This document shows, in pieces, positions 24,070 through 35,202 of a stretch of DNA of 64,000 nucleotides. Within the stretch, counting starts at the first letter, position 1, and each line of letters opens with the position of its first letter. The position numbers and the translations under genes are program-made. Location: the NCBI GenBank assembly GCA_949358305.1, contig OX442317.1, positions 2,482,001 to 2,546,000 of the forward strand, read 5' to 3'. Below the pieces are notes generated by a model. That model worked only from the letters and a program-made list of their open reading frames with translations. It was not told the DNA's origin and ran no database searches. The stretch is from Strigamia acuminata. Its lineage: Eukaryota > Arthropoda > Chilopoda > Geophilomorpha > Linotaeniidae.

Positions 24070-24594
24070 ATTTTTGTATTTTTATATGTCCGGGCCAGTA
24101 TTCCAACTCAATCGGGTAGGGTTTGGAGATCACGCGACGCACCAATGGAAATTGGCGTGATAACGCGGATTGAGGGCCGGACAATTTCCCGCTGCAACCT
24201 GTTACGGTGCAATTAAACAGCGAGTAGAAAACAGGCGTTATTATTGATCGATAAAGACGAATGACTTGAACGTCTCCTAAAACTGTGTAAAGTCACATGT
24301 GACAAACTACTACGGGCTATTGACCAATGCAATACTCGTGCTCTGTTGGTGAAAAGCGCAAAAACAAACAAAGCACTAAAAATGTATTTCCCAACACGAA
24401 AAAGGACGAAATGTTTGTCTGCACTGTCAAGCCAGTGAAGCGAAGTTTACATAGCAAATGGCTGCAACAAATCCATAGGATAAGAAGAATACAATACTTG
24501 CCACGAGTCACGCGAGATTTACCAAACACAATGTTAGTCCTCGAAGACTCCAACATTCAAGCAAATCCTCGTGTGCTTTGTGATTTGAAAATCA
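24070..24594. other. intergenic, overlapping frames on both strands
   Basis: A 93-codon plus frame and a 79-codon minus frame overlap at 24317-24608. Neither has splice or family support. Confidence 0.35.
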
Positions 24595-25375
24595 AGCAAA
24601 TCAACTGAAAAATCTAGCAAATCAACTGAAAATAAAAAAAAAACAACTCAAAATCAAGCAAATCAACTAAAAAGCAAAGAAATCATCTCAAAATCAAGGA
24701 AATCAACTAAAAATCAAGCAAATCAACTGAAAATCAAGCAAATCAACTGAAAAATCAAACAAATCAACTAAAAATCAAACAAATCAACTGAAAAATCAAG
24801 CAAATTAACTGAAAAATCAAACAACTCATCTCAAAATCAAGCAAATCAACTAAAAATCAAGCAAATCAACTGAAAATCAAAAAATCATCTCAAAATCAAG
24901 CAAATTCACTAAAAATCAAACAAATCATCTCAAAATCAGGCAAATCAACTAAAAATCAAGCAAATCAACTGAAAATCAAAAAATCATCTCAAAATCAAGC
25001 AAATCATCTCAAAATCAGGCAAATCAACTAAAATTCAAGCAAATCCACTGAAAATCAAACAAATCATCTCAAAATCATGCAAATCAACTAAAAATCAAGC
25101 AAATTCACTAAAAATCAAACAAATCATCTCAAAATCAAGCAAATCAACTAAAAATCAAGCAAATCAACTGAAAATCAAGCAAATCATCTCAAAATCAAGC
25201 AAATCAACTAAAAATCAAGCAAATCCACTGAAAATCAAACAAATCATCTCAAAATTAAACAAATCATCTCAAAATTAAACAAATCATCTCAAAATCAAGC
25301 AAATCATCTCAAAATCAAGCAAATCAACTAAAAATCAAGCAAATCAACTGCAAATCAACTACAAATTCAGCACAT
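24595..25375 (+). repeat. 20-bp minisatellite (AAATCAACTAAAAATCAAGC)
   Basis: About 39 copies of a 20-base unit (plus strand) alternate among three variants, AATCAACTAAAA, AATCAACTGAAA and AATCATCTCAAA. This gives a partial higher-order order of variants, indicating block duplications. It is noncoding in all frames. Confidence 0.9.
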
Positions 25376-26100
25376 CAGCCAAATCTGTCGTCGGATTTGA
25401 TTTGTCGATTTCTAAATTAAATAAAACCAAATTTTCATATCTAATTTTATTATTCAAAAAACTGCAAAAACATCATAGAGGGCAGAGAGAAATTTCTCTT
25501 CCACTGTCAGGTATGACACGTTTCAGTTTGGCCATAAATTACCCGAACAAATTAAATTTGCAGTTTTCATCCTCAATTAATTAAATCCATATTTTTTCTT
25601 TACCAAACTCGATTTATCACTCATTTAATTGAAATGGGGGGGAAAGACGGAATCAATAAGTTGCAACAGTGCGTTATCACTACATTTCATTGTGTGCATT
25701 CTTGCGGCACAAGTGCGCCATCTAGAGAACATTTATGAAGAAAGATGGTGGTCGATACGAAGGCAGGTGATGGTAGCCGTGCAATTTCTCACCTAAGTAA
25801 CCGCTGTAACGCGGTACCATCTGAGTGCTACGCTCGTGGGTACCGTTTTATCATTCGGGAACATATTTAACACTTAATGCCATTAGCGTCGCGAGATAAA
25901 TCGATTTGCGAGAGGCTTTTCGTGTCTTGCCGTCTCAAATAAAGCGGCAATTAAGCGGGAAATTATTTTCCCCGATTCGAGATGTAAGTTAAGTCCAAAT
26001 TTGTTGTAAATGCGCCGCGCCCATCGAACGGAACGGAACGCAACGGAAGGGCATCAATCGTAGGCGAGAAGAGAAGCAAAGCGCGCAGTCATTAATGAAT
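25376..26100. other. GC-richer island (25.68-26.10 kb)
   Basis: The island is clearly less AT-rich than its flanks. It contains GCGGCAATTAAGCGGGAAAT, with homeodomain-like cores, and a run GGAACGGAACGCAACGGAA. No coding frame is convincing. It may be a conserved noncoding element; this cannot be decided without comparison. Confidence 0.3.
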
Positions 26101-27112
26101 TAAACCAATGAACAATTCAAACACGTTGCGCCATAAATAAACGACAGTCAACTACTGTGTTACAATTATGAATAATTTTCATCAATCTCTCGTGCAACAA
26201 TCGATATACACAAACAAACACGGGCCAAACATCAAAATCCGTTCAATTCATCTCTAATCACAATTTGAATATTCACAACTGCAAATTCCTGTAGGATAAA
26301 TCATCACTAAGTAGTTGAAATTTGCATACTGGTACGTGGTATCCCTCGTTTAATGCGATAGTGAATTGGGCACACAGTGGTTGCATCTTAGATTCAGTAC
26401 GTGCGGTGTTGTTGCGACACATAGGCATGCATTATTAATCCTAAATGTGCGTGCACAACAAGTTTCACGTCTACCTTGACTACCAATACCACATTATACT
26501 TTTTTCGAATTGCCTTATAACAAAATCACGTTATAGCGGAATTGCGTTACAGAAAAATCACATTATAACGTAACCGTGTTACAGTGCATGCACATACAAT
26601 GAGGGATATAAAGTACCTGCGTGCAGGGGTCGACTAAACTTAAAAAAATTCTCGAGCCACCATATTTGATTTTTTTTAAAAACCAGGCGCCCGGTCAAAA
26701 CTTTGTGGTGCCATGGCGGTTTTGTTTACATGATCAATTGTCCAGGAAAGTAGAATTTGGAATTATTTCTTTAGTATCTTGCCCACAGATAATAAAAAAG
26801 AAGACAAGGATTTAACCTAAAACATGGCTTCTCCTCCACTTCACTAACACAAGTGGAAATCCTTTATTGTTCAACCGTTGCTAGGGGAAAATATGGAAGC
26901 TGCATGATGTCTATTGACAACACTACAATGTAAACCTCTAGCTGCTCAAACCTGCCCAATTCCTTGTGGCGCAAATACCGGTACACCACAATTTCACAAG
27001 AAAAATCAAAAGCTCTTTTAACACCCACAACTCTTTCGACCGTTGTCTCCACCGTTTATTCCCAAACTTCTGTACTAACCACCAAAGTTAAAATCTCATG
27101 CATATACTCGAG
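26101..27112. other. intergenic with pogo-like fragment
   Basis: Positions 26508-26585 (CCTTATAACAAAATCACG, CATTATAACGTAACCG) resemble pogo-type terminal words in decayed form. No gene was seen. Confidence 0.4.
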
Positions 27113-27532
27113 TTGCACTCAAAAAGGCACCTTACAATGTGCACTCCCATTGGTCAAGCCAGTTTACTGGTGTAGTGATCCGGAAAAGTAGACCCAAACA
27201 CCAGAATTGCATTACAATGTACAGACATTGTAATCGATTGCTTAGGCAACAGCCTAAAATTCAAACTTCCAGACGATGTAAGCAATAAACACAACAAACA
27301 TGAGTTTGACATTTTTTAATGTGTGAAACTTCATTTTAATGATGGAAATAACATTTTTTATTAAATAAAATCAAAATAACATAAACTAAATTAGTCATAA
27401 CAATCACAACAATAAATAAAAAACAAAACTACTTCTCCTAGTAGTAGTATACAGTCTGGAGTTAGTAGTAAACTGGCTCGACCAATGGGAGTACACATTG
27501 TGAGGTGCCTTTTTGAGTGCAACTCGAGTATA
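27113..27532 (+). mobile_element. TATACTC-family MITE, copy B
   Basis: Near-identical to copy A (8643-9071) along its whole length and in the same orientation, with small differences. The left end carries CTGGTGTAGTGATCCGGAAA, the clearest form of the family signature. Ends are TATACTCGAGTTGCACTCAA and its complement. Confidence 0.9.
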
Positions 27533-27896
27533 CTCTATCTACGCTTTGCGCACACATCCAACGGAGCTAAATCGCAGTGCAAAATTCAGCGATGCACACA
27601 CAGCGACTTGGCTAAATCATTTATCAGCATCCACAATCTCTTAGTTTATAAATTCGCATTTATTTATACAGCAGAAGAAGAAGAAAAAATAATTCTCCAT
27701 GACAGCGTTTGCAAAATTTACAATCCAGCGTTGAATATTAAATGAGTTAATACCACGAGCTAAGTAAACACCCGAGCGACGAAGAAAAAAAACACAATAC
27801 GCATCCTCAAAGCTCAACATGAACACGGTCAATCGTTTTAGGAAAAAACAACAAAAATTAGGTCGATTCCTGCTGCAAAAACACACACGAGCCAAC

Positions 27897-28163
27897 ATGG
27901 CGGCCACAAGGAACAATCTTTGCGCGCCGCTACTAAACAAACAAGAATATAGACCTTTTAAGCCGCTTGCGACATGTGCGCCATTCCAAACAAATATTCC
28001 ACTTCCGCAACAAGATTGTACATATGAAAACAAACCGCACGAAATTAAATCAAATTTATCAAGCAGCGAGCAAAGAAAGAAGAAAAAAGCGACGCTGCAA
28101 TTGGGGCCTAATCCCTGTTTATGTAATTACTTAAGTTTTGTTGACAAAGTGCGACCAAAATGA
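27897..28163 (+). CDS. possible small protein, unknown
   Basis: A frame starts at ATGGCGGCC, which resembles strong animal start contexts, and encodes 88 residues. They begin MAATRNNLCAPLLNKQEY and include a basic run EQRKKKK. An upstream in-frame ATG at 27819 would add 26 residues. No domain is recognised. The opposite strand also has a long open frame, and there is no splice or poly(A) support. It could equally be a GC-richer noncoding block. Confidence 0.2.
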   Translation: MAATRNNLCAPLLNKQEYRPFKPLATCAPFQTNIPLPQQDCTYENKPHEIKSNLSSSEQRKKKKATLQLGPNPCLCNYLSFVDKVRPK

Positions 28164-29287
28164 TAAAAGTTAATTAAGTTTAATTGTCCCGCAGCTTGAA
28201 GCGAAGATGAAGAATAAATTAGACAGTGTTTAGGTCTAGTTGGGAGGAGATAAGAACGCATTTTTAACCATCCTCCACCCACCACCCCTCCACCATCTTG
28301 GGCTCCTTTTTGTTATTAAATTTAGTGAAGATGAATTTTAATTTGTGAGCTGCGTATTAATTAGAGAGGAAAATAGTTTGTAAGTGGTTTCACCTGTCAG
28401 AAACCATGCGGGTGTGTTTTTGCACTTGTTCGATAAAAGTTAGAAAAATGTGAAAATTTGTGCTGAATTTGCACGGGGGAAATTGCAGGTGAAAATTGCA
28501 AGGTGCTAACTCATGCATGGATGTGTTTGCGTTTTAAATGTAAATGTAAAAGGCTTTAAAGCAAAGTTTTAGAGAGTGGAATGGAAATTTGTTGGTGCAT
28601 TTATCAGATTCCTTATTGAAGAAAAAAATATATATTCTACTTCATCCTGGAGTGTTGGGAAGAATTAACGTAAAAGCACTCATGCGCTCATATTTCTCTC
28701 CCGCAGTGCACCTTATTCTAAGCACATTCATAGTCATTTAGACTAAACAGCATCTTGAACAACATACCATATTTCTTTGACCACAGGAGTGTGTAATCCA
28801 CAATTGTTTAATTTTTTTAAAAATAAAGTAATGTTATTATCTAAACAGTCAATACTTTCTTTATTTAAATGCACCTCTCTCACATTGTTACAAACAGTTA
28901 GAACACACAGAATTTTATCTCAGAATTTTATCATTACACTTGGTGGACATGCTGGACATGCGACATGCGACATCATAGCTACCGACCGATTTAGTTTGCT
29001 TTCAGTCTCAGTGAGAACACATACCGGTACATTTAAACAAATGTTTAACTGTAATTTACAAATATAATAAACAGTACCAAAGAAAGCCCTAACCTAGGCT
29101 AACTACATAAAGATGGGATGATGTTGCTTACAAAATGATTAGGCTAATGGATTCGCACCACGAATTTAAAAAACCAGGCTAGCGTGTGGCATTATCCGAT
29201 TTGAACATTTAGATAATTTTGGGCTTTGCACTAATTTTCAGAACTAAGTTTAACTGTTATACCTCGTTTGCACCTAAAAGTTTGGGC
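28164..29287. other. intergenic, nothing supported
   Basis: No gene supported; the 96-codon plus frame at 28777 has no independent evidence. Confidence 0.35.
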
Positions 29288-29897
29288 TATACTCGGTTGC
29301 ACTCAAAAAGGCACCTCACAATGTGTACTCCCATTGGTCGAGCCAGTTTACTATACTCTGACCCACCATAAGAAACACACTAGTTCCGAGCCTATTCACT
29401 GGTGTAGGGCTACATAAAAGTAGGCCAAAATACCAGAAATAGAACGGATGTGTACACTGTTAGAGAGGAGTAAATAGGCTGGGCCAATAGGAACAGGTGT
29501 TAGTAGTGTGTTTCTAACGGTGAGCCTGAGTATACTAACTCCAGACTGTATACTACTACTAGGAGAAGTAGTTTTGTTTTTTATTTATTGTTGTGATTGT
29601 TATGACTAATTTAGTTTATGTTATTTTGATTTTATTTAATAAAAAATGTTATTTCCATCATTAAAATGAAGTTTCACACATTGAAAAATGTCAAACTCAT
29701 GTTTGTTGCGTTTATTGCTTACATCGTCTGGAAGTTTGAATTTTAGGCCGTTGCCTAGGCAATCGATTACAATGTCAGTACATTGTAATGCAATTCTGGT
29801 GTTTCGGTCTACTTTTCCGGATCACTACACCAGTAAACTGGCTCGACCAATGGGAGTACACATTGTGAGGTGCCTCTTTGAGTGCAACTCGAGTATA
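29288..29897 (-). mobile_element. TATACTC-family MITE, copy C, interrupted
   Basis: Same element as copies A and B in reverse orientation (the CTAGGAGAAGTAG and AGACGATGTAAGC regions are inverted). It is interrupted at 29352-29534 by a second family member. The host right end is intact at 29894-29897. Confidence 0.85.
29352..29534. mobile_element. TATACTC-family MITE nested in copy C
   Basis: The ends are TATACTCTGACCCACC and the complement of TATACTCAGGCTCACC, both followed after a few bases by AGAAACACACTA. The interior contains CACTGGTGTAGGGCTACATA and AAAGTAGG, the family signature. It sits inside copy C, so it is younger than that copy. Confidence 0.75.
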
Positions 29898-29935
29898 GTG
29901 CTTCTAAATTTAAACAGTTTGTTCTCTCGGTACTC

Positions 29936-30001
29936 TAGGTAGCCATGTGGTTAGGGTGCGCGATTACTGAGCTGTGTGAACAAATTCAAATCCACAATCA
30001 G
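29936..30001 (+). repeat. tRNA-derived SINE head
   Basis: GGTAGCCATGTGGTTAGGG resembles a tRNA A box and D-arm, and ATTCAAATCC resembles a B box. A partial second copy (CTACTCTAGGTTAGGGTGC) lies at about 30095-30130. No functional cloverleaf is apparent. Confidence 0.55.
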
Positions 30002-31518
30002 TTGTGCCTTTTATTATTAATTTTTTCAATCTAAAATAAAAATAAAAAAGGGCAATCAAGGTTTGTAAGGGCCTAAACCTTGCTCAATTATTGCTACTCT
30101 AGGTTAGGGTGCATGATTACTGAGCTAAAAATACCACAAATTTGAAAATTGACCGATTAAAATGTTTTTATAATGTTTCCAGTGTAGAATATGCCGCGCT
30201 TTCGAATGGTGGCATTAAGTTTTTGAAAAATTTGACCAAAACAGCATTCTGCAAGATTTTGTAAATATTTGAACCAATATTTTTATTGTAGTTTTTTTAT
30301 AGTTACTTATTTTAATGTGAAAACACTGACTTTTTACTGTCCATTTAAAAAAAATCTCGAGTAATCAATAGCACGTTTTTCCTTTCCTTTATCTTTACAG
30401 ATGCACATTCCATTCATGTTTACATGAACGATGTAATAGTGCAGTTTCTGCGACAAGGCTGTCATGGCAACAAGATAAATGGAGCAAAGTTTATCAAAGA
30501 CTAGTAAGTAGGACAAAAATGATGCAAAAAAGAGTTGGCTTATAAACATGTCAAGAAATACAGCGAAAAGTGTTGAATATAATTCTTGATTTATTGGATG
30601 GCGAAGGAAAAGGGACGAAAGAGAAATAATGGAGTTTTAGCTTTAATGTGTTTAGTATTCCGTGCTGGTCGCGTGTTTAAGACCAAGAGATTCAGCCACG
30701 TGGTTATATTCGCGGGAATTGTGGCGAGGGGTAATAAACCAGGCGCATTGGAATTTGTATATACAGTGGCCAAAGCAATGCGCCGCCGTCGGAAAAGTGC
30801 GAAGACGTTGCATCAAATATTCATGGGCATCTAACTTTTCGCATCAAAACCAAACATTCGGATCGACCACAAATTCCGGCTCAGGATTCACACTGTTTGG
30901 AAATGGGAGTTTGCTCAACGAATTCCTCCATATCAAACCCAATGGCTTTTTTACACGCATTTATATTCTATTTACCAAAAATATTTCTTCGCGCCAATAT
31001 ACCTTGCGCGTCATTGCACACATATCGCATTTCTTCGATTAATTAGAGATCAAATTATTGACACCCCCTAATTAATTGAAAAATCCCCCAAATCTATTTA
31101 ATTTTACACGGATTATTCACACTATTTTTATTTATTTGACCCCCCAATTATAGTAAACCATCCCCCAAAATTATTTATTCCCACAATATTTATTTTTACA
31201 CTATTTTCTTTTTTTTCTTCCACCAAACGTCAAATATCCTCGGTTTTACGTTTGCAACGCCGGTGTGCCACACACTTCGGCAATTTGGAATAAGAGCCGC
31301 GGCTGTTAATCGAAGAAATACGATATTTAATTATTTCATTAATTCACCTGGCCAACCGTTACTAAGGGGAAAATATGGAAGCTGCACGATGACATTTACG
31401 ATTCTTCTAAGAATGCAATCCTGATACTTGGTCAAATGTCACAATTTCCTGCCGTGTCCGTACACCAAAGCTTCATAAAACAGAAAATATACCGTCCCGC
31501 TACAAATCGATCACCATA
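30002..31518. other. intergenic with GC-richer block (30.58-30.98 kb)
   Basis: The block at 30.58-30.98 kb has long frames on both strands but no consistent splice signals. AATAAGAGCCGCGGCTGTTA at about 31290 belongs to the GATTAAGAGYCGC repeat group. Confidence 0.35.
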
Positions 31519-31827
31519 GGGGCCGTCCATAAATTACGTAACGCCAATTTTGGGCCTTTTAGACCCCCCTCCCCCCTCTGTAAAAAGGCCGTAACAAATT
31601 CCCAAACCCCCACCCCCCTAATTACGTAATAAAACTGAAATTACCCCCCAAAAATTTTCAAAAATCAGTCTCAAAACTGCGATGTTTTCAATTTTAAAAC
31701 ATTAAAAAAAAAATTTTCAAGGACCGTAACATTATTGAGAACCCCCCCCTCTCCCTAACTAATGACCTGTAACAAAGTCTAAACCCCCCCCCCCCCTTGG
31801 AGCGTTACGTAATTTATGGACGGCCCC
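31519..31827. mobile_element. MITE with GGGGCCGTCCATAAATTACG ends
   Basis: The first 25 bases, beginning GGGGCCGTCCATAAATTACG, are repeated in reverse complement at the right end (about 31803-31827). ATA flanks both sides. Similar GGGGCCGTCCATAAA-ended elements are, from general knowledge, common in invertebrate genomes. The interior has C-homopolymer runs and no coding frame. Confidence 0.85.
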
Positions 31828-31839
31828 ATACTACATTTT

Positions 31840-32369
31840 CAGTGTTGTATCGAACGCGAACTAAGTTCGTTAGATCGCGAACTAAGATCGCGAACTAGTT
31901 CACTTTTACAAGTGAACACAAAAAACGAACTTAGTTCACTTTTAAGAGTGAACTTGAACGAAGTTCGCGTTCACCATGTTTGATGATAAAAACGTCGCAA
32001 AAACTTAACTTTTTGCATCGATTTTAAACGTTTTGATGACGTTTTCATCATCAAAACATTCATTTTGATCACTTTTTACAACGAAAACGATGACATTAGC
32101 CGTTTTCGTCATTAAAATCAATGAAAACGACTGCTTTACTTAAAAAAAAAAAGTGTTTTTTTTTCCACCTGAAAACCACAAAACAAACAAAAATTTCAAT
32201 TTTTTAAAAAAAAATTGGAAAAGTAAACTGAACTATTGGTTCAAGTTCGTAAACTTGAACTTAGTCTCCTTTGAAAAAAATTGTAGTGAACGTGAACGTG
32301 AACTAGCTCACACGGTGATGAATGCGAACTTGAACTACTTCGCGATTTGGTGAACGAGATACAACACTG
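31840..32369. mobile_element. hAT-type element with GTTCAC/GTGAAC-rich ends
   Basis: The element runs from CAGTGTTGTATCGAACGCG to the complementary CGAGATACAACACTG. The 8-base flanks are TACATTTT (31832-31839) and CACATTTT (32370-32377), a 7 of 8 duplication. Both subterminal regions are packed with GAACT/AGTTC and GTGAAC/GTTCAC words, resembling subterminal transposase-binding repeats. No transposase frame. Confidence 0.8.
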
Positions 32370-32377
32370 CACATTTT

Positions 32378-33047
32378 ACCCACCCCTGGTCCCCTAATTA
32401 GCCATCCACCATCATTTTTCATAAATCAAGCAGAGAACTTTACCTCCATCCAACACAACCACATCTCTGATCTTCAATTCCAAATATTCCAAACGTCCTT
32501 TCTTTCCAATTGCACACGCTTCACATGCGTTCAGCTGCATTCATTAACCATCACCCATCTCGTTAAACAAAACGGCAATAAATTACATTTGCATTTAAAA
32601 GGCCCTCTCTTAATTAACGATCAAACAAATCACAATCACAACCAACAAAAATAACATTCAGCCATAAATAATATCAATTAATTATCCTTTCATCTCATTC
32701 TAACCAGCAATAAAGCACGACGCGTCTAACTCAAAATCCGTCATGTTCCAGCAGGTCTTTAACACTTTTTTTCCCTCAATTTTCTCAACAAAGTTAACAC
32801 GCACCTTATCGAGTTTAAGGAGGCCACTAAGTCAGCAGATAGCGAATCTTTTCCAATTTATCTGACAACGCTAACGTTATAATCCTGTTTGTGTTCACAA
32901 CTTAAGTGCCGCTGCTTGTTTGTTGCCGGTGGTTTTTCAGACATTCTTTAAGACTACTTTAAAGAGATACACTCGGTTAAGCATGGCCCTTTAGAAGGTG
33001 TTGGATGCGCCAGAACCGCACCATCTCATAGCGTTGCCGTGTTTCAT
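32378..33047. other. intergenic, nothing supported
   Basis: No gene or complete repeat seen. Confidence 0.4.
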
Positions 33048-33545
33048 ATTAGAGAGTTTGCGGGATGCATTTTTACCTTACAGTTAAAGACTATACGGTA
33101 TAAAAATAGTGTAAGGGATAAATGATAAATTAAGTTTTTGCGGGCTGCACTTTTCCCTTATCACTACACTATTTCAGCCAACTACTGACAGTTAGTAATT
33201 TTGGGCCTAAAAATTTAATTTGGGGGCATAAATGTGCAAATTTCTGCATAAATTTCCATTATTATGCCTATAAAGTATGGTTTTGGGCCTAAAATTCAAT
33301 TTTAGGCCTCACTTATCATTCAATCTACATACCTATGACTGATGTGTTTGATCGGGACAACAAAATAATCGCCATTTGCAATGGGTGGAGCTAACAATAT
33401 AGTGTTCTCAATTCTGATTGGCTGCGCTATATTTTAATTTAGTGTTGAAAACGATACACTAAAGATTTTTCCCTTACGATATGGCACTAAAATAGTGTAA
33501 CATGGCACAAAATAACGGAAAAATGCATCCCGCAAACTCTCTAAT
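33048..33545. mobile_element. MITE with ATTAGAGAGTTTGCGGGATG ends
   Basis: A 27-base terminal inverted repeat is perfect at both ends. The interior carries a near-perfect palindrome GGCCTAAAATT/C/AATTTTAGGCC at 33286-33308 and several GGGCCTAAAA/GGGGCATAAA words, the same core that forms the array at 15.9 kb. Two mirrored AATAGTGTAA words lie inside each end. Confidence 0.85.
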
Positions 33546-35071
33546 GTTAAACTATAATGTTCAAAATCTAGGGCACAATCTACACGTCCACACCTCGATA
33601 TTGACAATTCATAAAGTCATTGAAACGTGTTTATATTTCTCAAACCAGTCGAAATGTACAATTTAACGTGTGTCTATTGTGTTTAAACAACACCGGCTGT
33701 GTTTACTTTAATTCCGAAGCGTGAAATGCATCGATTGATTTTTACGCCTCGGTTTAAATCAGATAAACTAGACGAAGTGACTTTTCAAACGCAGCAATAT
33801 TGATTCACATGATTACATTTTTTTGTAGGTATTGCCTTCTAACAAATTTACGGTTTACATGGAAATCTATCTCCACTAAACCATTAGGCGTGTCCTTAAT
33901 TACGCCAAAACTACCTAATCTCCATCTCAATTTCAATATATAATGTCTGGTGTAATGGTTATGACCTAATGGTACTCTCAATCAAAACGAGACAATATAT
34001 CCAATCAAATTTCACGTATAAAATGAAAAGAATTGTTGTTTTTTTTTTGTTACTTACCTATTGAATTAAATCCTCGTTTTTCTAATCATTCTGTTTACTT
34101 CGGGGGTTTTCTTATTAAGGTTTCTAAAAAATCAAAATTGAAAACAAAAAAAATATGAGAATTTTTTTCTTTTTTTGAGTTTGGATAAATACAAGCGTGT
34201 ATACCCGCTGTTTAGTGCGCGTATAAATAAAGCAGTCACAGTTGCTGTTATTGCTTTTATTCAATAAGCAATTTCACCTAATCCTGGCATAAACCGATTT
34301 GATTAATTGCTTCGTGTTGCACTTTTAATAACTTTAGCAATAAAACACCAATCTGAGCCATAAAAATCATGTTTCCCAGGGAGGAGATCATAAAAATCTA
34401 AAATGGGGAAAAAAAATATAAAAAAAAATTAATAAATTTAACTAAATAAGCCTAAATAATACATTCACTTCACACAAACCGAAATACTTGTCAAAATTGT
34501 GGATTAATGCTCGTTGTGTACGAAAATGTGCATTTTGATCTATGTAATCTCATATCCAAGATGGCAACTCTCAACGGTTTTCTTGTTTTGAAATATCGCC
34601 CGCACAAATCAGTTGAATTGACAGGTACCCGCTATACGAAATGTTTTATGTTTGAGCTGCTCGCATTAGCACGATGGGTGGCGTTAAGGCGCACAAACGC
34701 ACCGGAGAAAAATTATCAATAAAAGAACGAAAAATAAAAACAGGAATTCCATCTTTTATTTTTTTTAATGTCTTCCGCGGATCATTTCCGCAGTACGATG
34801 TAACGCCGCGCTGCGATTGGTTGAAAATGGGATTCTTCAAACTGGCCAAAGCTTTCATTCTTTCGAGTTAATTATGGAATTATTGATAATAAATTACGTT
34901 TTGGCTAGAAGACTGGTTCAAAATTGAGCAATTTTATGTGAATCGAGTCCCATTTTTCACGATACGAGCCTGCGCCTGCGTGATTGCCCAAACTAACGTC
35001 TAGCGGTGGTGTTATCAACTAAATTTCTCACGGAGACTAAAATACATTTTATTTATTTATTTATTTTTCAG
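33546..35071. other. intergenic or intronic; one noncoding-type exon candidate
   Basis: On the minus strand, 34058-34123 is bounded by a strong acceptor (GATTTTTTAG) and donor (GTAAGTAA), but all frames reach a stop. It could be a UTR or noncoding-RNA exon. The block at 34.50-34.87 kb is GC-richer and contains CCAAGATGGC, a YY1-like site. Confidence 0.3.
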
Positions 35072-35202
35072 TTTTGTTTTCGTACATCAAGGATACCACA
35101 TCATCAACAGAAATTTCCAATTCATTTTCGCCACCACTTACAACCGGACATGCTTCATCAAATTAATCTGGTTGTGTTTCAAAAACATGGAAACCGATTC
35201 AG
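35072..35202 (+). CDS. candidate isolated exon, unknown gene
   Basis: A strong acceptor (TTATTTATTTTTCAG) and a donor (TTCAG|GTAAAAA) bound 131 bases. Two frames are fully open. The third encodes SYIKDTTSSTEISNSFSP and then stops. The true frame cannot be told. One open frame ends in phase 1 and could join the exon at 42085 in phase. I list it because the splice signals are good. Confidence 0.25.

Noticed and set aside
27641-28033. 130-codon minus-strand frame
   Set aside because: It mirrors the plus frame with the better start; cysteine- and phenylalanine-rich composition suggests an antisense shadow.
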